Of a stretch of DNA of 15,221 bases, positions 1-7,952 are shown piece by piece. Both the position numbers and the translations under genes were made by a program. Numbering within the stretch: position 1 is the first letter of the stretch; each line of letters begins with the position of its first letter. The DNA comes from Candidatus Altarchaeota archaeon (lineage in GTDB: Archaea; Altiarchaeota; Altiarchaeia; IMC4; DAOVSA01): positions 1 to 15,221 of the forward strand of contig DAOVSA010000002.1 of assembly GCA_030633635.1 (NCBI GenBank), read 5' to 3'. The notes beneath the pieces were generated by a model. It did not search any database. It had not been told where the DNA came from and worked only from the letters and a program-made list of their open reading frames with translations.

Positions 1-276
1 ATTGCAACCTCTGTAGCTGGTGTCTATGACCGGGACCCAAACCAGTATTCCGATGCGAAAAGAATTGAGCGTTTAGATTTCAACCAGTTAATAGAGATTT
101 CAGGTAAATCCGAATTAAATGCCGGCTCATCCACGGTTGTGGATCTGATAGCTGCAAAAATAATGAAAAGATGCGGGATAAAAACCATTGTTTTAGACGC
201 CAAAGACATAAAAAATATGAAAAACGCGATTGAAGGGAAAAAATTCTCTGGATCGGTGATCGAATCGAATGGTTAA
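1..276 (+). CDS. pyrH: UMP kinase (uridylate kinase), archaeal type, 3' part only
   Basis: The reading frame is open from base 1 and ends at a TAA at 274-276, giving the last 91 residues of a protein that starts before the window. The sequence SVAGVYDRDP followed by a Lys-rich stretch, GSSTVVDLIAAKI and RCGIKTIVLD matches the C-terminal half of archaeal UMP kinase of the amino-acid-kinase fold. The GVYDxDP segment belongs to the nucleotide-binding part, and the (A)GSSxVxDxxAA segment is typical of archaeal PyrH. The enzyme phosphorylates UMP to UDP with ATP in the cytoplasm, in pyrimidine nucleotide synthesis. Thymidylate kinase lies further down the same strand, but an apparently unrelated transporter cluster separates the two. 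The substrate-binding N-terminal half cannot be checked here. Confidence 0.9.
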   Translation: MATSVAGVYDRDPNQYSDAKRIERLDFNQLIEISGKSELNAGSSTVVDLIAAKIMKRCGIKTIVLDAKDIKNMKNAIEGKKFSGSVIESNG

Positions 277-347
277 AACAACCTAAATTCTTTAGGGTAT
301 CTTTCTTATACGCCTAAATAGGGATTATAAGGATATTATAAGATAAA
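277..347 (+). promoter_or_regulatory. Possible promoter region of the ABC transporter operon
   Basis: This 71-bp AT-rich gap lies between pyrH and the ABC ATPase gene. A TATA-like stretch, CTTATACG at about 305-312, sits 35-40 bp upstream of the ATG, which would put transcription start only about 10-15 nt before the start codon. It is not a strong archaeal A-box and has no clear BRE. No Shine-Dalgarno sequence precedes the ATG; the start is preceded by GATAAA. Read-through from pyrH is an equally possible source of transcription. Confidence 0.3.
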
Positions 348-1061
348 ATGAAACCCAAAACAGAACCAATTATTGAATTGCGAGATGTCTGGAAGATATA
401 CCAAATGGAAGAGGTGGAGGTCCCGGCTTTGAGAGGTCTAAACCTGAAGGTGTTTCCAAAAGAGTTTGTTGCTATAATGGGGCCCTCGGGTAGCGGAAAA
501 TCTACTGCGATGAATATGGTCGGTTGTTTGGATATACCCACCCAAGGCAATGTACTTTTAGATGGTCAGGACATCTCGGCCCTGGATGAAAGTAACTTGG
601 CCCAGATCAGGGGCAGAAAGATCGGTTTCATATTTCAAACGTTTAATTTAATGCCAAATCTAAGTGCTTTAGAAAATGTAATGCTACCTATGATCTTTCA
701 GGGCATTCCGATGGCCAAAAGAGTCAAAAAAGCGGAGAAGTTATTGAACCTGGTCGACTTGGGCGGCAGGATGGATCATAAACCAACGGAACTTTCGGGA
801 GGAGAACAACAAAGGGTGGCAATAGCACGATCTCTCGTCAATGATCCAGAGGTTATTTTGGCTGATGAACCAACCGGTAACTTAGATTCAAAGAGGGGGA
901 ATGAGATAATCTCTATCCTCCTTAATCTCCATAAAGATGAAGGTAAAACGATCATCATGGTTACACACGACGCTAATCTGGCAAAATATGCCGGAAGGAT
1001 CCTCCATTTAAAAGATGGACAGATAGTAAATGAAGAGAATAACGAAAAAACGGCTGTATAG
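348..1061 (+). CDS. ABC transporter ATP-binding protein, LolD/MacB (COG1136) type
   Basis: A 237-residue ATPase subunit that powers a MacB/FtsX-type transporter at the inner face of the membrane. All ABC motifs are visible in order: Walker A GPSGSGKST at residues 45-53, Q-loop FQTFNLMP near residue 96, signature LSGGEQQR near 148, Walker B VILADEPTGNLD near 170, and the switch His in MVTHD. The length and the LSGGEQQRVAIARSL / DEPTGNLD wording are typical of the LolD/MacB/FtsE group. The start ATG is preceded by GATAAA with no Shine-Dalgarno. Downstream on the same strand are PspC, a secreted anchored protein and the matching permease at 3143-4363, so the four probably form one unit. The transported substrate cannot be told from the sequence; MacB-like systems often act by mechanotransmission on lipids, peptides or envelope proteins. 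Confidence 0.93.
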   Translation: MKPKTEPIIELRDVWKIYQMEEVEVPALRGLNLKVFPKEFVAIMGPSGSGKSTAMNMVGCLDIPTQGNVLLDGQDISALDESNLAQIRGRKIGFIFQTFNLMPNLSALENVMLPMIFQGIPMAKRVKKAEKLLNLVDLGGRMDHKPTELSGGEQQRVAIARSLVNDPEVILADEPTGNLDSKRGNEIISILLNLHKDEGKTIIMVTHDANLAKYAGRILHLKDGQIVNEENNEKTAV

Positions 1062-1146
1062 TTCAAAGAAAGAAATCATCAATATCCATATCAAACATCC
1101 ATATTAATTAAGTTAAAATAAATGATAGATAAAATAGATAAATAAA

Positions 1147-1392
1147 ATGAAAAAACGACTGTACCGATCAAAGAAGGATAGAATGCTTGGCGGGGTCTGT
1201 GGGGGGATCGCCGAATACTTTGACGTTGATCCAACTTTGATTAGATTGGCATGGGTCGTATTTACGTTTTTTGGAGGATCCGGAGTATTTGCTTACATAA
1301 TTGCGTGGATCATAGTTCCAGAACGTCCAGATGAGGTAGAAGTAATGGAAAAAAGGGAAGTTAATAGTTCTGTTCATGACACCGGGGCTTAA
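1147..1392 (+). CDS. PspC-domain small membrane protein
   Basis: An 81-residue protein made almost entirely of one PspC domain (about residues 3-60). It shows the family signature [31 protein letters not shown], and [10 protein letters not shown]. One hydrophobic segment (about residues 33-57) should span the membrane, followed by an acidic tail of about 20 residues. In bacteria PspC takes part in membrane-stress signalling with PspA; stand-alone PspC proteins in archaea have no settled role. It sits between the ABC ATPase (85 bp gap) and the anchored secreted protein (24 bp gap), which suggests co-transcription and a job linked to the transporter or to envelope stress. The start codon is preceded by GATAAATAAA rather than a Shine-Dalgarno. 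Confidence 0.88.
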   Translation: MKKRLYRSKKDRMLGGVCGGIAEYFDVDPTLIRLAWVVFTFFGGSGVFAYIIAWIIVPERPDEVEVMEKREVNSSVHDTGA

Positions 1393-1416
1393 TTATCGAT
1401 ATCATATGATAATAAA

Positions 1417-3057
1417 ATGAAAAATACGGGCATATCCTATGGAATCTATGGAATCCTGATACTTATTCTGATGAGTGGCGTTGTGGTGGCACAAACATAT
1501 ACAACACCATCTTCAACTGCTTTAATCTTGAACTATGATCTAATGAGTGTGGATAAAAATTTAAAACCCGGAAGTACCGGGGTTTTAATGATACCCATTC
1601 AAAACAACGGATTGGATGCAAGAGAGGTAGAAGCTTGGCTTTCAGACACACAGTATATATCTACTAAGGGCTACTGGGAACTTGGAACGATAATCTATGG
1701 AGGAACCACATATATCGCGACCACGATTAAAGTTGCGGAGGACGCAGATATTGGGTCGCATATTATCTCGTTGAGGCTGAAGTATAAGGCAGAACGTCAG
1801 GAAGAACTATATGATCTAGTTTATGGTAAGTTTGTTCAGGTAGGAATCAGATCAGAGACAACCACGGAAGAAACGAACTGGGAGATCCCTATAACTGTTT
1901 ATGGATACGCGAATTTTCAGATTGATTCCGGGAGTGGGGTATTTCAAAAGGACACCCTGGGAGATTTAATTCTAAAAGGAACTACAAACGGGGGCGCAAA
2001 CGATATATCTATAACCCTATCATCGGATTGTGTCTCAGTTATTGGTTCAGCAAAGAAATATATCGGAGATTTGAACCCGAACGAGGATTTCACTCTAAAC
2101 TATAAAATAAATCCGGATCAGGCCGGCACCTGTCCGATATCGATTTCGCTGGATTATGATGATCTAGCCGGCAACCCAATAACGGAGGTTATTTCTGCAG
2201 GCATACAGGTCAAACGATATGACGTGGATTTTGCAATTATTGATGTAAACTATACCCTCTCACCCGGAAATGTCTCAGATGTCGGTATAACACTAAAAAA
2301 TATCGGTACTACACAAGCAAGCGATGTCAGTGTTCATTTAACCCTGGCTGATCCTTTTAAGCCAACTAAAACATCAGAAAGTTATATTGGTATGTTTGAT
2401 GGCGAAGAAACAAAGGACATAAGTTTTGGTATCTCAGTTGGCAGTGAAGCAAAACTCAAGACATATGAAATACCCTTCACTATAGAGTATTTTGATCCAT
2501 CCGGTTCTAAACATACGGTAGAAAAGACCTTGGGGCTGCAGGTGGGCGGTGCACCAGAACTTGAAATAGCTATCGATACCGACGAATCAGACCTTTTCAG
2601 AGAGGGTATTACAGGGAAGGTGACGATCAGTATAGTCAACAAGGGCTTCGTAGACGCCAAATTCTTAAGTATGAGGTTACTAACATCAGAGGATTACGAA
2701 ATATTATCCACAGAGAAAATATATGTTGGCGATGCTAGTTCAGATGATGTTGAATCAGTTGAATACAAAATACGTGTGAATAAAGATTCCACTGGTACTG
2801 TTCCCCTCAATTTGGCCCTCGAATACAGAGACGATAATAACAATCAATACACCAAAGATATGGCACTTAATCTTAATATCCTCTCGGCTGGGGAGTATAG
2901 CCAGCAAATGGGTGGCAATGGCGCATTGTCATCAATATTAATGTATTTGGGCATAATAATCGGCTTGTTTGTTGCCCTAATTGCTATATGGTTTGTATAC
3001 AAGTCATTTATCGTGGTCACAGGATTTTTGAACGAGCGAATATTTGCTAAGAGATGA
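1417..3057 (+). CDS. Secreted, membrane-anchored beta-sandwich (COG1361/CARDB/NEW3-like) protein, ABC-associated
   Basis: A 546-residue extracytoplasmic protein. Residues 1-25 form a signal peptide (hydrophobic GILILILMSGVVVA, then AQT). The body is a chain of roughly four immunoglobulin-like modules with features such as LKPGSTGVLMIPIQNNG, LSPGNVSDVGITLKNIG and GITGKVTISIVNKG, the pattern of CARDB/NEW3 modules in archaeal 'S-layer domain' proteins. A transmembrane helix at about residues 505-528 is followed by a short basic cytoplasmic tail, so the modules face outward. Two Cys (SDCVSV and GTCPIS) in one module could form a disulfide. Archaeal genomes often place such proteins between an ABC ATPase and a MacB-like permease, as here, suggesting a periplasmic partner role comparable to MacA. 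Substrate and partner are inferences. Confidence 0.85.
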   Translation: MKNTGISYGIYGILILILMSGVVVAQTYTTPSSTALILNYDLMSVDKNLKPGSTGVLMIPIQNNGLDAREVEAWLSDTQYISTKGYWELGTIIYGGTTYIATTIKVAEDADIGSHIISLRLKYKAERQEELYDLVYGKFVQVGIRSETTTEETNWEIPITVYGYANFQIDSGSGVFQKDTLGDLILKGTTNGGANDISITLSSDCVSVIGSAKKYIGDLNPNEDFTLNYKINPDQAGTCPISISLDYDDLAGNPITEVISAGIQVKRYDVDFAIIDVNYTLSPGNVSDVGITLKNIGTTQASDVSVHLTLADPFKPTKTSESYIGMFDGEETKDISFGISVGSEAKLKTYEIPFTIEYFDPSGSKHTVEKTLGLQVGGAPELEIAIDTDESDLFREGITGKVTISIVNKGFVDAKFLSMRLLTSEDYEILSTEKIYVGDASSDDVESVEYKIRVNKDSTGTVPLNLALEYRDDNNNQYTKDMALNLNILSAGEYSQQMGGNGALSSILMYLGIIIGLFVALIAIWFVYKSFIVVTGFLNERIFAKR

Positions 3058-3142
3058 AATACACTTTGAATTAAATTTCAAATCAATGAGAGGTACCTTT
3101 CCCAAAACTCTCCCTTCTTGATCTTAAAGGAACCTTCAAAGA
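3058..3142 (+). other. Intergenic spacer with a short dyad before the permease gene
   Basis: The spacer between the anchored secreted protein and the permease holds an AT-rich inverted repeat, TTTGAA (3065-3070) and TTCAAA (3077-3082), with a 6-nt loop. A purine-rich AAAGGAAC about 12 nt before the permease ATG could act as a weak Shine-Dalgarno. No convincing terminator is seen, so transcription probably continues into the permease gene. Confidence 0.3.
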
Positions 3143-4363
3143 ATGATCGAAGACTATTTTAGGCTTGCGTTGAGCAGCATAACCCAAAGAAAACTGAGGA
3201 GCGGGCTCACCATAATTGGGATCTTCATAGGTATAATTGCAGTTGTTTCTTTGATTTCTCTTGGCCAGGGGATGCAAAATGCGATAGATGAGCAGCTCAA
3301 GAACCTAGGAAAAAACAGGATAATAATAACACCTGGTGGTGGCGGTGCGATGGCGGGACCAATGACGGCTGAATTAGTCGCTGCTAAGTTATACGAGCAT
3401 GATGTGGATGTTGTTAGGGAAGTTAGAGGCGTTGACTATGCTATCGGAGTACTCACAAAAACGGTGAGGGTGAAATTTGGGGATGAAACCAGATATACTA
3501 TGGCTTTTGCCGCAGATACAGACCCAAAAACCATAGATTTCATTGAAAATATTGATTACTTTATGGTGGATGAGGGCAAATACCCTAAAGAGACTGAGAA
3601 ATACAAAGCAGCAGTGGGTCCAAATTTGGCGAAAGATTTTTTTGATAAGGAAATCAAGCTTGGGGATAAGATCACAATAGAGGGGCAAGAATTTGAAGTC
3701 GCTGTAATAACAAAGAAAACAGGAAGTCCGATATACGATTCCAAGGTAGGGATCCCATTGAAGGCTGCACGTGAGATGTTTAACATGCCAGAAGAGGTCA
3801 TGACGATCTTTGCAGAAACCAAACCAGGGTTTGATCCAAGTGCGGTTGCCGAAGATGTTAAAGAAAAGATGCGTAAGGATCACGGTTTGGAGGAAGGTGA
3901 TGAAGATTTCACTGTGTCAACCTCCGAACAGATGATGGGACAATTTAAGATGATTTTGGATATGGTCCAGATGGTTTTGGTTGGAATAGCATCTATTTCA
4001 TTGATCGTTGGGGGTATCGGGATAATGAGTACCATGTACACCTCCATCCTGGAACGAACTCGTGAGATAGGGATAATGAAAGCACTGGGAGCTAGAAACT
4101 CAGATATTATGCTGATATTTCTCATAGGTGCCGGTCTTCTTGGTTTGGTTGGTGGCATTATTGGTGTGACAATAGGATTGGGAATAAGTAAATTTGTGGA
4201 GATTCTGGCGGCAAGATCCGGTCTTGAGATGCTAAAGGCGCATATATCATGGGAATTAATCTTGGGTGCATTGGCATTTTCGTTTATCGTTGGATGTATA
4301 TCAGGTTTTTTGCCTGCAAGACGGGCATCCAAGTTAAGCCCGGTTGATGCTCTGAGGCAATGA
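3143..4363 (+). CDS. ABC transporter permease, MacB/FtsX type
   Basis: A 406-residue membrane protein with the MacB layout: a short amphipathic start, a transmembrane helix at about residues 21-43, an extracytoplasmic MacB_PCD-like domain of about 230 residues, then three transmembrane helices (about 276-300, 325-350 and 370-392) of the FtsX domain. The first helix region carries RKLRSGLTIIGIFIGI, and the end has LPARRASKLSPVDALRQ, both hallmarks of this family. The loop TSILERTREIGIMKALGA is the coupling region that contacts the ATPase. It should dimerise and pair with the ATPase at 348-1061. The large outer domain probably contacts the anchored beta-sandwich protein encoded just upstream. 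Thymidylate kinase follows after 32 bp. Confidence 0.92.
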   Translation: MIEDYFRLALSSITQRKLRSGLTIIGIFIGIIAVVSLISLGQGMQNAIDEQLKNLGKNRIIITPGGGGAMAGPMTAELVAAKLYEHDVDVVREVRGVDYAIGVLTKTVRVKFGDETRYTMAFAADTDPKTIDFIENIDYFMVDEGKYPKETEKYKAAVGPNLAKDFFDKEIKLGDKITIEGQEFEVAVITKKTGSPIYDSKVGIPLKAAREMFNMPEEVMTIFAETKPGFDPSAVAEDVKEKMRKDHGLEEGDEDFTVSTSEQMMGQFKMILDMVQMVLVGIASISLIVGGIGIMSTMYTSILERTREIGIMKALGARNSDIMLIFLIGAGLLGLVGGIIGVTIGLGISKFVEILAARSGLEMLKAHISWELILGALAFSFIVGCISGFLPARRASKLSPVDALRQ

Positions 4364-4395
4364 TAAAATTGGGTTAATAAGAGGATACGACAAAA

Positions 4396-4956
4396 ATGTT
4401 CGTGGTGATTGAAGGTATAGACGGGTGTGGAAAAAGTACTCAGGCAAGATTGCTTTTTGAATGGCTAAAGGGGATGGATCACGATGTCCTGCTGACAGCA
4501 GAACCCACCAAGAATAAAATTGGAATTTTTATCAGGGAAATTCTCTCCGGTAGTGAAAAGGTAGATCCAAAGACGTTAGCATTACTCTTTACTGCTGACA
4601 GATATGAGCACTTGGAGAATGAGATAAAACCCGCACTTTCTGATGGAAAAATTATAATCTCTGAGCGTTATTATCATTCTACAATTGCATACCAATCAGC
4701 ACAAGGAGTTAATAGAGAATGGTTGATTGATCTAAATAATTATGCACTAAAACCAACAGTTACGATATTTTTGGATGTGAAAGCCGGGGTGGCGGTCAAA
4801 AGAGCAGAGATGACCGAGATATTTGAGAATAAAAACTTCTTGGAGAAAGTCTACACTGAGTACCTGAGATTTGATGATATCAAAAGAGTGGATGGAAATC
4901 AGGGACTAGAGATCGTTTTTGACAGGATTAAGGGGATTATTTCTGAATTGATCTAA
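4396..4956 (+). CDS. tmk: Thymidylate kinase (dTMP kinase)
   Basis: A 186-residue P-loop kinase that converts dTMP to dTDP. The P-loop GIDGCGKST spans residues 7-15. TAEPTKNKIG gives the Glu-Pro of the substrate region, FTADRYEH is the DR(Y/H) motif, and ISERYYHSTIAYQ carries the thymidine-contacting Arg and Tyr residues. The LID-like stretch follows at KRAEMTEIFENKNFLEKV. The length is slightly below the 200-215 residues usual for the family, mainly at the C-terminus, but all core motifs are present. A GAGGA-like purine run lies about 10 nt ahead of the ATG. It starts 32 bp after the permease and may be co-transcribed with it, although its role in nucleotide synthesis is unrelated. It faces the minus-strand genes that begin at 5014. 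Confidence 0.93.
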   Translation: MFVVIEGIDGCGKSTQARLLFEWLKGMDHDVLLTAEPTKNKIGIFIREILSGSEKVDPKTLALLFTADRYEHLENEIKPALSDGKIIISERYYHSTIAYQSAQGVNREWLIDLNNYALKPTVTIFLDVKAGVAVKRAEMTEIFENKNFLEKVYTEYLRFDDIKRVDGNQGLEIVFDRIKGIISELI

Positions 4957-5013
4957 TTACATTCATCTAATATTCTTTATAGGTGTAGATTAATGTGTAT
5001 TAAGACGTTATAC

Positions 5014-5256
5014 TTATTTTAGAGTATATCTTAGTTCCGGATAACGATGTAGGTTTCTCTTTGCGATAATCACTCCTATTCTGGTTAGATATATCCCCCC
5101 ATCTTTGGTTTCGTTGATCCTTTTCATTTTTATTAATTCTTCTACTATCTCCCTTTCCACATCCGAATCTCCAAATGGAACCGCATCTTTCTCATTAACA
5201 GCTCCCGCCTCGTATAATATCACCAATAATTCGATTTCATTATTTATTTCTGGCAT
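5014..5256 (-). CDS. Small hypothetical protein, possibly winged-helix
   Basis: An 80-residue, charged, soluble protein that I do not recognise by family. The N-terminal part (EIELLVILYEAGAVNEKDAVPF) looks like helix-turn-helix packing, then EREIVEELIKMKRI could be a recognition-type helix, and DGGIYLTRIGVIIAK looks like a beta-hairpin wing, so a winged-helix fold is plausible. Support for a real gene comes from its own promoter-like site (TATATTTATA, complement of 5301-5310) about 50 bp upstream, and a purine-rich AGGAACAG ahead of the ATG. It lies after enolase, where many euryarchaea have rps2, and it converges on tmk. It could be a transcription regulator; there is no evidence of its targets. 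Confidence 0.65.
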   Translation of the reverse strand: MPEINNEIELLVILYEAGAVNEKDAVPFGDSDVEREIVEELIKMKRINETKDGGIYLTRIGVIIAKRNLHRYPELRYTLK

Positions 5257-5300
5257 CTTAATCTGTTCCTATTTAATTGTTTCTCAACATTTATTAGGAT

Positions 5301-5310
5301 TATAAATATA
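5301..5310 (-). promoter_or_regulatory. TATA box of the small hypothetical gene
   Basis: On the minus strand this reads TATATTTATA, centred about 50 bp upstream of the ATG at 5256. An archaeal start about 25 bp further on would give a leader of about 20 nt. It lies in the 74-bp gap after the enolase stop codon, suggesting that the hypothetical gene has its own transcription in addition to any read-through. Confidence 0.5.
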
Positions 5311-5330
5311 TGTACGAGATTATTAATTAT

Positions 5331-6674
5331 TTATCGTCCGTTAGCTATACGACTGGGAAGCCCCCTATATCTAGCTTTAGGACCCAATTCATCCTCAATC
5401 TCAAGCAACCTGTTATATTTGGCGACTCTCTCCCCTCTCGCAGGGGCACCTGTTTTTATTCCCCACGCGCCAACTCCCACCGCGAGATCTGCGATGAAAT
5501 CATCGTTGGTTTCTCCAGAGCGATGTGAAACGATGGTATCATATCCATTCGCATGGGCAAGATTAACGGTGTCCAAAGTCTCTGTAATCGAGCCAATTTG
5601 ATTTACTTTAACTATTAATCCATTTGCAGCGTGATTTTCTATACCTCTCTGAAGCCTTTTTATATTTGTTACAAAGAGATCATCCCCGATGATGCATAAC
5701 TTATCCTTATTGGCTTGAGTTAGCTTCGCAAAACTCTCAAAATCATCTTCATGAAACGGGTCCTCTATCACTGTTATTTTATATTCTTTTATTAATTCAT
5801 TGTACATGTCTATGAGATCATCACCTGTAATTTCAGCCCCATTAATAAGATATTTACCTATTTTGGCGGAATAAAATTCACTTGCAGCGACATCCATGCC
5901 AAGTTCGACGCCTTTTGGTCCATATTCAAATCCCGATATCTCAATTGCGCAGATCAATGCCTCGAGAATCTCTCTTATCTGGTGATCTAATAGTTCCTTT
6001 CCTCTGCAGGTTTGAGGAGCCTTAATCGCGGGAGTGTATCCCCCCTCATCTCCAATGTTCTTGGCAGTTCTACCATATTTCTGGGTTACTATGCCCCTTA
6101 GTTCATGATATATCTCTGTGGATATATCAATTGCTTGGCTGAATGTATCTGCTCCAACAGGACATATCCAAAACTCCTGAACATTGAGGTTATTTCCTGC
6201 GTGAACGCCGCCATTTACCAGATTCATAACTGGAGTCGGCAGGAAATATTCATCTTTTTTGGATATATATTGGTATAGAGGAACGTTGGTGGCTTTAGAA
6301 GCAGCTTTAGCTGATGCAATTGATATACCAAGTATTGAGTTTGCCCCCAACGCATATTTTGGACCATATGCTTTCTTCTCCAGCTTATTCTCCCATTTTT
6401 CCTCTATTTTAAGTAGAGCATAATCTATATCAGATTGTTGCCTTATGTCTATCTCGGTTTTTATTAACTCGGGACCCAGGATTTCATTCACGTTCTTAAC
6501 CGCGGTTTGGGCGTCAACCGATTCGGCCTCCCATTTCCCGGTTGATGCGCCAGAAGGTACAGATGCTATACTTGTTATCCCCCCCCCAGTCACCAGTTTA
6601 ACCTCGATTGTCCAATCTCCTCTAGAATTTAGAATTTTCCTGGCTTTAATGTCATCAATCCCATAATCACTCAT
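5331..6674 (-). CDS. eno: Enolase (phosphopyruvate hydratase)
   Basis: A 447-residue enolase that interconverts 2-phosphoglycerate and phosphoenolpyruvate in glycolysis/gluconeogenesis; length is close to the family norm of 415-435. Visible key parts are the mobile loop PSGASTGKWEA near residue 40, the NGGVHAGNNLNVQEFWICPVGA stretch with the catalytic-site His and Gln-Glu, the general acid/base Glu in NIGDEGGYTP near residue 210, Mg ligands in GMDVAASE, VIEDPFHEDD and IIGDDLFVTN, the catalytic Lys in LIVKVNQIG, and the SHRSGET signature. The ATG follows the rpoK stop codon by a single base (TAA-A-ATG), so it is translationally close to rpoK. In Haloarcula and other euryarchaea eno also follows rpoN/rpoK, confirming synteny. 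It is the last gene of the large operon before a new promoter. Confidence 0.97.
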   Translation of the reverse strand: MSDYGIDDIKARKILNSRGDWTIEVKLVTGGGITSIASVPSGASTGKWEAESVDAQTAVKNVNEILGPELIKTEIDIRQQSDIDYALLKIEEKWENKLEKKAYGPKYALGANSILGISIASAKAASKATNVPLYQYISKKDEYFLPTPVMNLVNGGVHAGNNLNVQEFWICPVGADTFSQAIDISTEIYHELRGIVTQKYGRTAKNIGDEGGYTPAIKAPQTCRGKELLDHQIREILEALICAIEISGFEYGPKGVELGMDVAASEFYSAKIGKYLINGAEITGDDLIDMYNELIKEYKITVIEDPFHEDDFESFAKLTQANKDKLCIIGDDLFVTNIKRLQRGIENHAANGLIVKVNQIGSITETLDTVNLAHANGYDTIVSHRSGETNDDFIADLAVGVGAWGIKTGAPARGERVAKYNRLLEIEDELGPKARYRGLPSRIANGR

Positions 6675-6675
6675 T

Positions 6676-6843
6676 TTACTTCTTCACTACTATCGGCAAT
6701 ACTCCCTTTTCAAATTCTAATCTTGCTATATCCAAGGAGTCTTTTACTGATTTTGGAACTTTAATCAAAACGGGTGCCCCTTTCTCGATTTGTAGTGCTC
6801 TTGCTCCAATCAATCTCGCGATTTCAAATTTAGTATATCTCAT
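6676..6843 (-). CDS. rpoK: DNA-directed RNA polymerase subunit K (Rpb6/omega homologue)
   Basis: A 55-residue protein, too short for many gene finders but clear by sequence: MRYTKFEIARLIGARALQ, then KGAPVLIKVP and DSLDIARLEFEKGVLPIVVKK. The TKFExARxIGARALQ and GAPV motifs are the core of archaeal RpoK and eukaryotic Rpb6, which clamp the C-terminus of the large subunit and help assembly. Length matches the usual 55-60 residues. It starts 17 bp after rpoN, behind a GGTGGTG stretch that may serve as a weak Shine-Dalgarno, and its TAA stop is one base from the enolase ATG. The rpoN-rpoK-eno order is the standard euryarchaeal one. Confidence 0.93.
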   Translation of the reverse strand: MRYTKFEIARLIGARALQIEKGAPVLIKVPKSVKDSLDIARLEFEKGVLPIVVKK

Positions 6844-6860
6844 TTTAATTAAGCACCACC

Positions 6861-7058
6861 TTAAAATCTTTTATGAACCATAACGTCGTCTATAATCTCA
6901 GAATGGGATACAAACATTCTCCTGCAACAATATCTTTCATAACCCAGTGAATCTAGAACCTCCTTTGGGTTTTCCCCTGCAGAGACTCTTTTATTGTACT
7001 CCTCCCAGTCTTGTGCTATTGGTTTTCCGCAACTAAAACACCGTATCGGAATGATCAT
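6861..7058 (-). CDS. rpoN: DNA-directed RNA polymerase subunit N (Rpb10 homologue)
   Basis: A 65-residue zinc-binding polymerase subunit that joins subunits D and L in the assembly platform. The atypical Rpb10 zinc motif is complete: Cys7 and Cys10 in IRCFSCGK and the adjacent pair Cys44-Cys45 in YERYCCRRM. The start [12 protein letters not shown] and the block [19 protein letters not shown] are strongly conserved in the family. Its ATG lies nine A/T bases after the rps9 TAA, with no possible Shine-Dalgarno in that gap, so translation probably depends on coupling or on a non-Shine-Dalgarno mechanism. It is part of the rpl18e-rpl13-rps9-rpoN-rpoK-eno unit. Confidence 0.97.
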   Translation of the reverse strand: MIIPIRCFSCGKPIAQDWEEYNKRVSAGENPKEVLDSLGYERYCCRRMFVSHSEIIDDVMVHKRF

Positions 7059-7067
7059 TTTATTTTT

Positions 7068-7481
7068 TTATCTATAAGATTTCTGTCTCTTATGCCTGGG
7101 CCCCTTTGAGCTCTGACTTGGTTTATGTGGCTCCGTTAGTCGATGATCCCCTGCAATGAGCGTTCTATCATGATTTAGATACACGTTAAGTAATTCATCA
7201 TTATTTACAAATTCAACTAAACCCCGTGCTATCGACGATGCTATGGCATCTGCTTGCCCCATCACACCCCCACCACTAACATTCACTGATATATCCACTT
7301 TATTTATGTCTAGATAATCTGATGCCATCAGTAAGGACTCCTTTATCCTTAATCGAGCGATTTCTGGTTCATAGATCTCTAGGGGCCTGGAATTTATCCT
7401 GATACTGCCCCTGCCCTCTTTTATACTTGTCCTTGCAATAGCGGTTTTTCGCTTTCCAGACGTATTGATTATCTTACTCAT
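7068..7481 (-). CDS. rps9: Ribosomal protein uS9 (S9p)
   Basis: A 137-residue small-subunit protein. It begins with NTSGKRKTAIARTSIKEG, contains ISVNVSGGGVMGQADAIASSIARGLV, and ends in the basic tail KGPRHKRQKSYR, whose final Lys-Ser-Tyr-Arg reaches the P-site tRNA in all ribosomes. Length fits the archaeal family (about 130-135). It starts 12 bp after the rpl13 stop codon; the A-rich GTTGAAAAATG context has no good Shine-Dalgarno. Neighbours are the canonical partners L13 and S9, a pairing conserved in bacteria and archaea. Confidence 0.97.
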   Translation of the reverse strand: MSKIINTSGKRKTAIARTSIKEGRGSIRINSRPLEIYEPEIARLRIKESLLMASDYLDINKVDISVNVSGGGVMGQADAIASSIARGLVEFVNNDELLNVYLNHDRTLIAGDHRLTEPHKPSQSSKGPRHKRQKSYR

Positions 7482-7493
7482 TTTTCAACCACA

Positions 7494-7937
7494 TCAACAC
7501 TTGCTCCCAATGAATCTACAGACATCTGCTACAGTTACATATCTATCCACACTTTTTTTGAGATGATCTAACTTTTGTATCTCCATATTATCCACATCGA
7601 CGTTATGATTCTGTTGAAGTTCTCGCTTTGGTACGTTAATATATACCATTACTCGTTTAAATGCCTCTCTACCCCTGGATTTATTCAGGGGAAGCATTCC
7701 CCGTATGGACCTTCTAACAAATTTATCCGGCCGTCGTTGATGAAATGGACCTTTTCTATAATTTCCTATATTCTTGATTTTTAATCTCTCGGAGTATTCT
7801 TCAAATACCATATCCTTTCTCCCGGAGATGATTGCTTTATCTGCGTTTATAATAATCACATTCTCCCCTAATAATGCCTGCTTTGCAGCCCAGGTTGCCA
7901 ACCTCCCCAATATATGTCCTTCCGCATCGATTATCAT
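7494..7937 (-). CDS. rpl13: Ribosomal protein uL13 (L13p)
   Basis: A 147-residue large-subunit protein. The N-terminus MIIDAEGHILGRLATWAAKQALLG is the archaeal L13 signature; IINADKAIISGRKD and RGMLPLNKSRGREAFKRVMVYINVP are the other conserved blocks. Length matches archaeal homologues (about 140-155). It starts 15 bp after the rpl18e stop. The ATG is preceded by GGAATAGAAG, a weak purine run. It ends in an unusual Cys (RFIGSKC), which is harmless. Confidence 0.97.
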   Translation of the reverse strand: MIIDAEGHILGRLATWAAKQALLGENVIIINADKAIISGRKDMVFEEYSERLKIKNIGNYRKGPFHQRRPDKFVRRSIRGMLPLNKSRGREAFKRVMVYINVPKRELQQNHNVDVDNMEIQKLDHLKKSVDRYVTVADVCRFIGSKC

Positions 7938-7952
7938 CTTCTATTCCATTTA

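Noticed and set aside
3389..3883. 164-codon frame antisense to the permease gene
   Set aside because: It lies fully inside a well-supported MacB-type permease, and its Phe/His-rich composition is typical of a shadow frame.
4957..5013. Terminator between the convergent tmk and small hypothetical genes
   Set aside because: I looked for a T-run or hairpin on both strands; only short AT-rich text is present, not enough to call a terminator.
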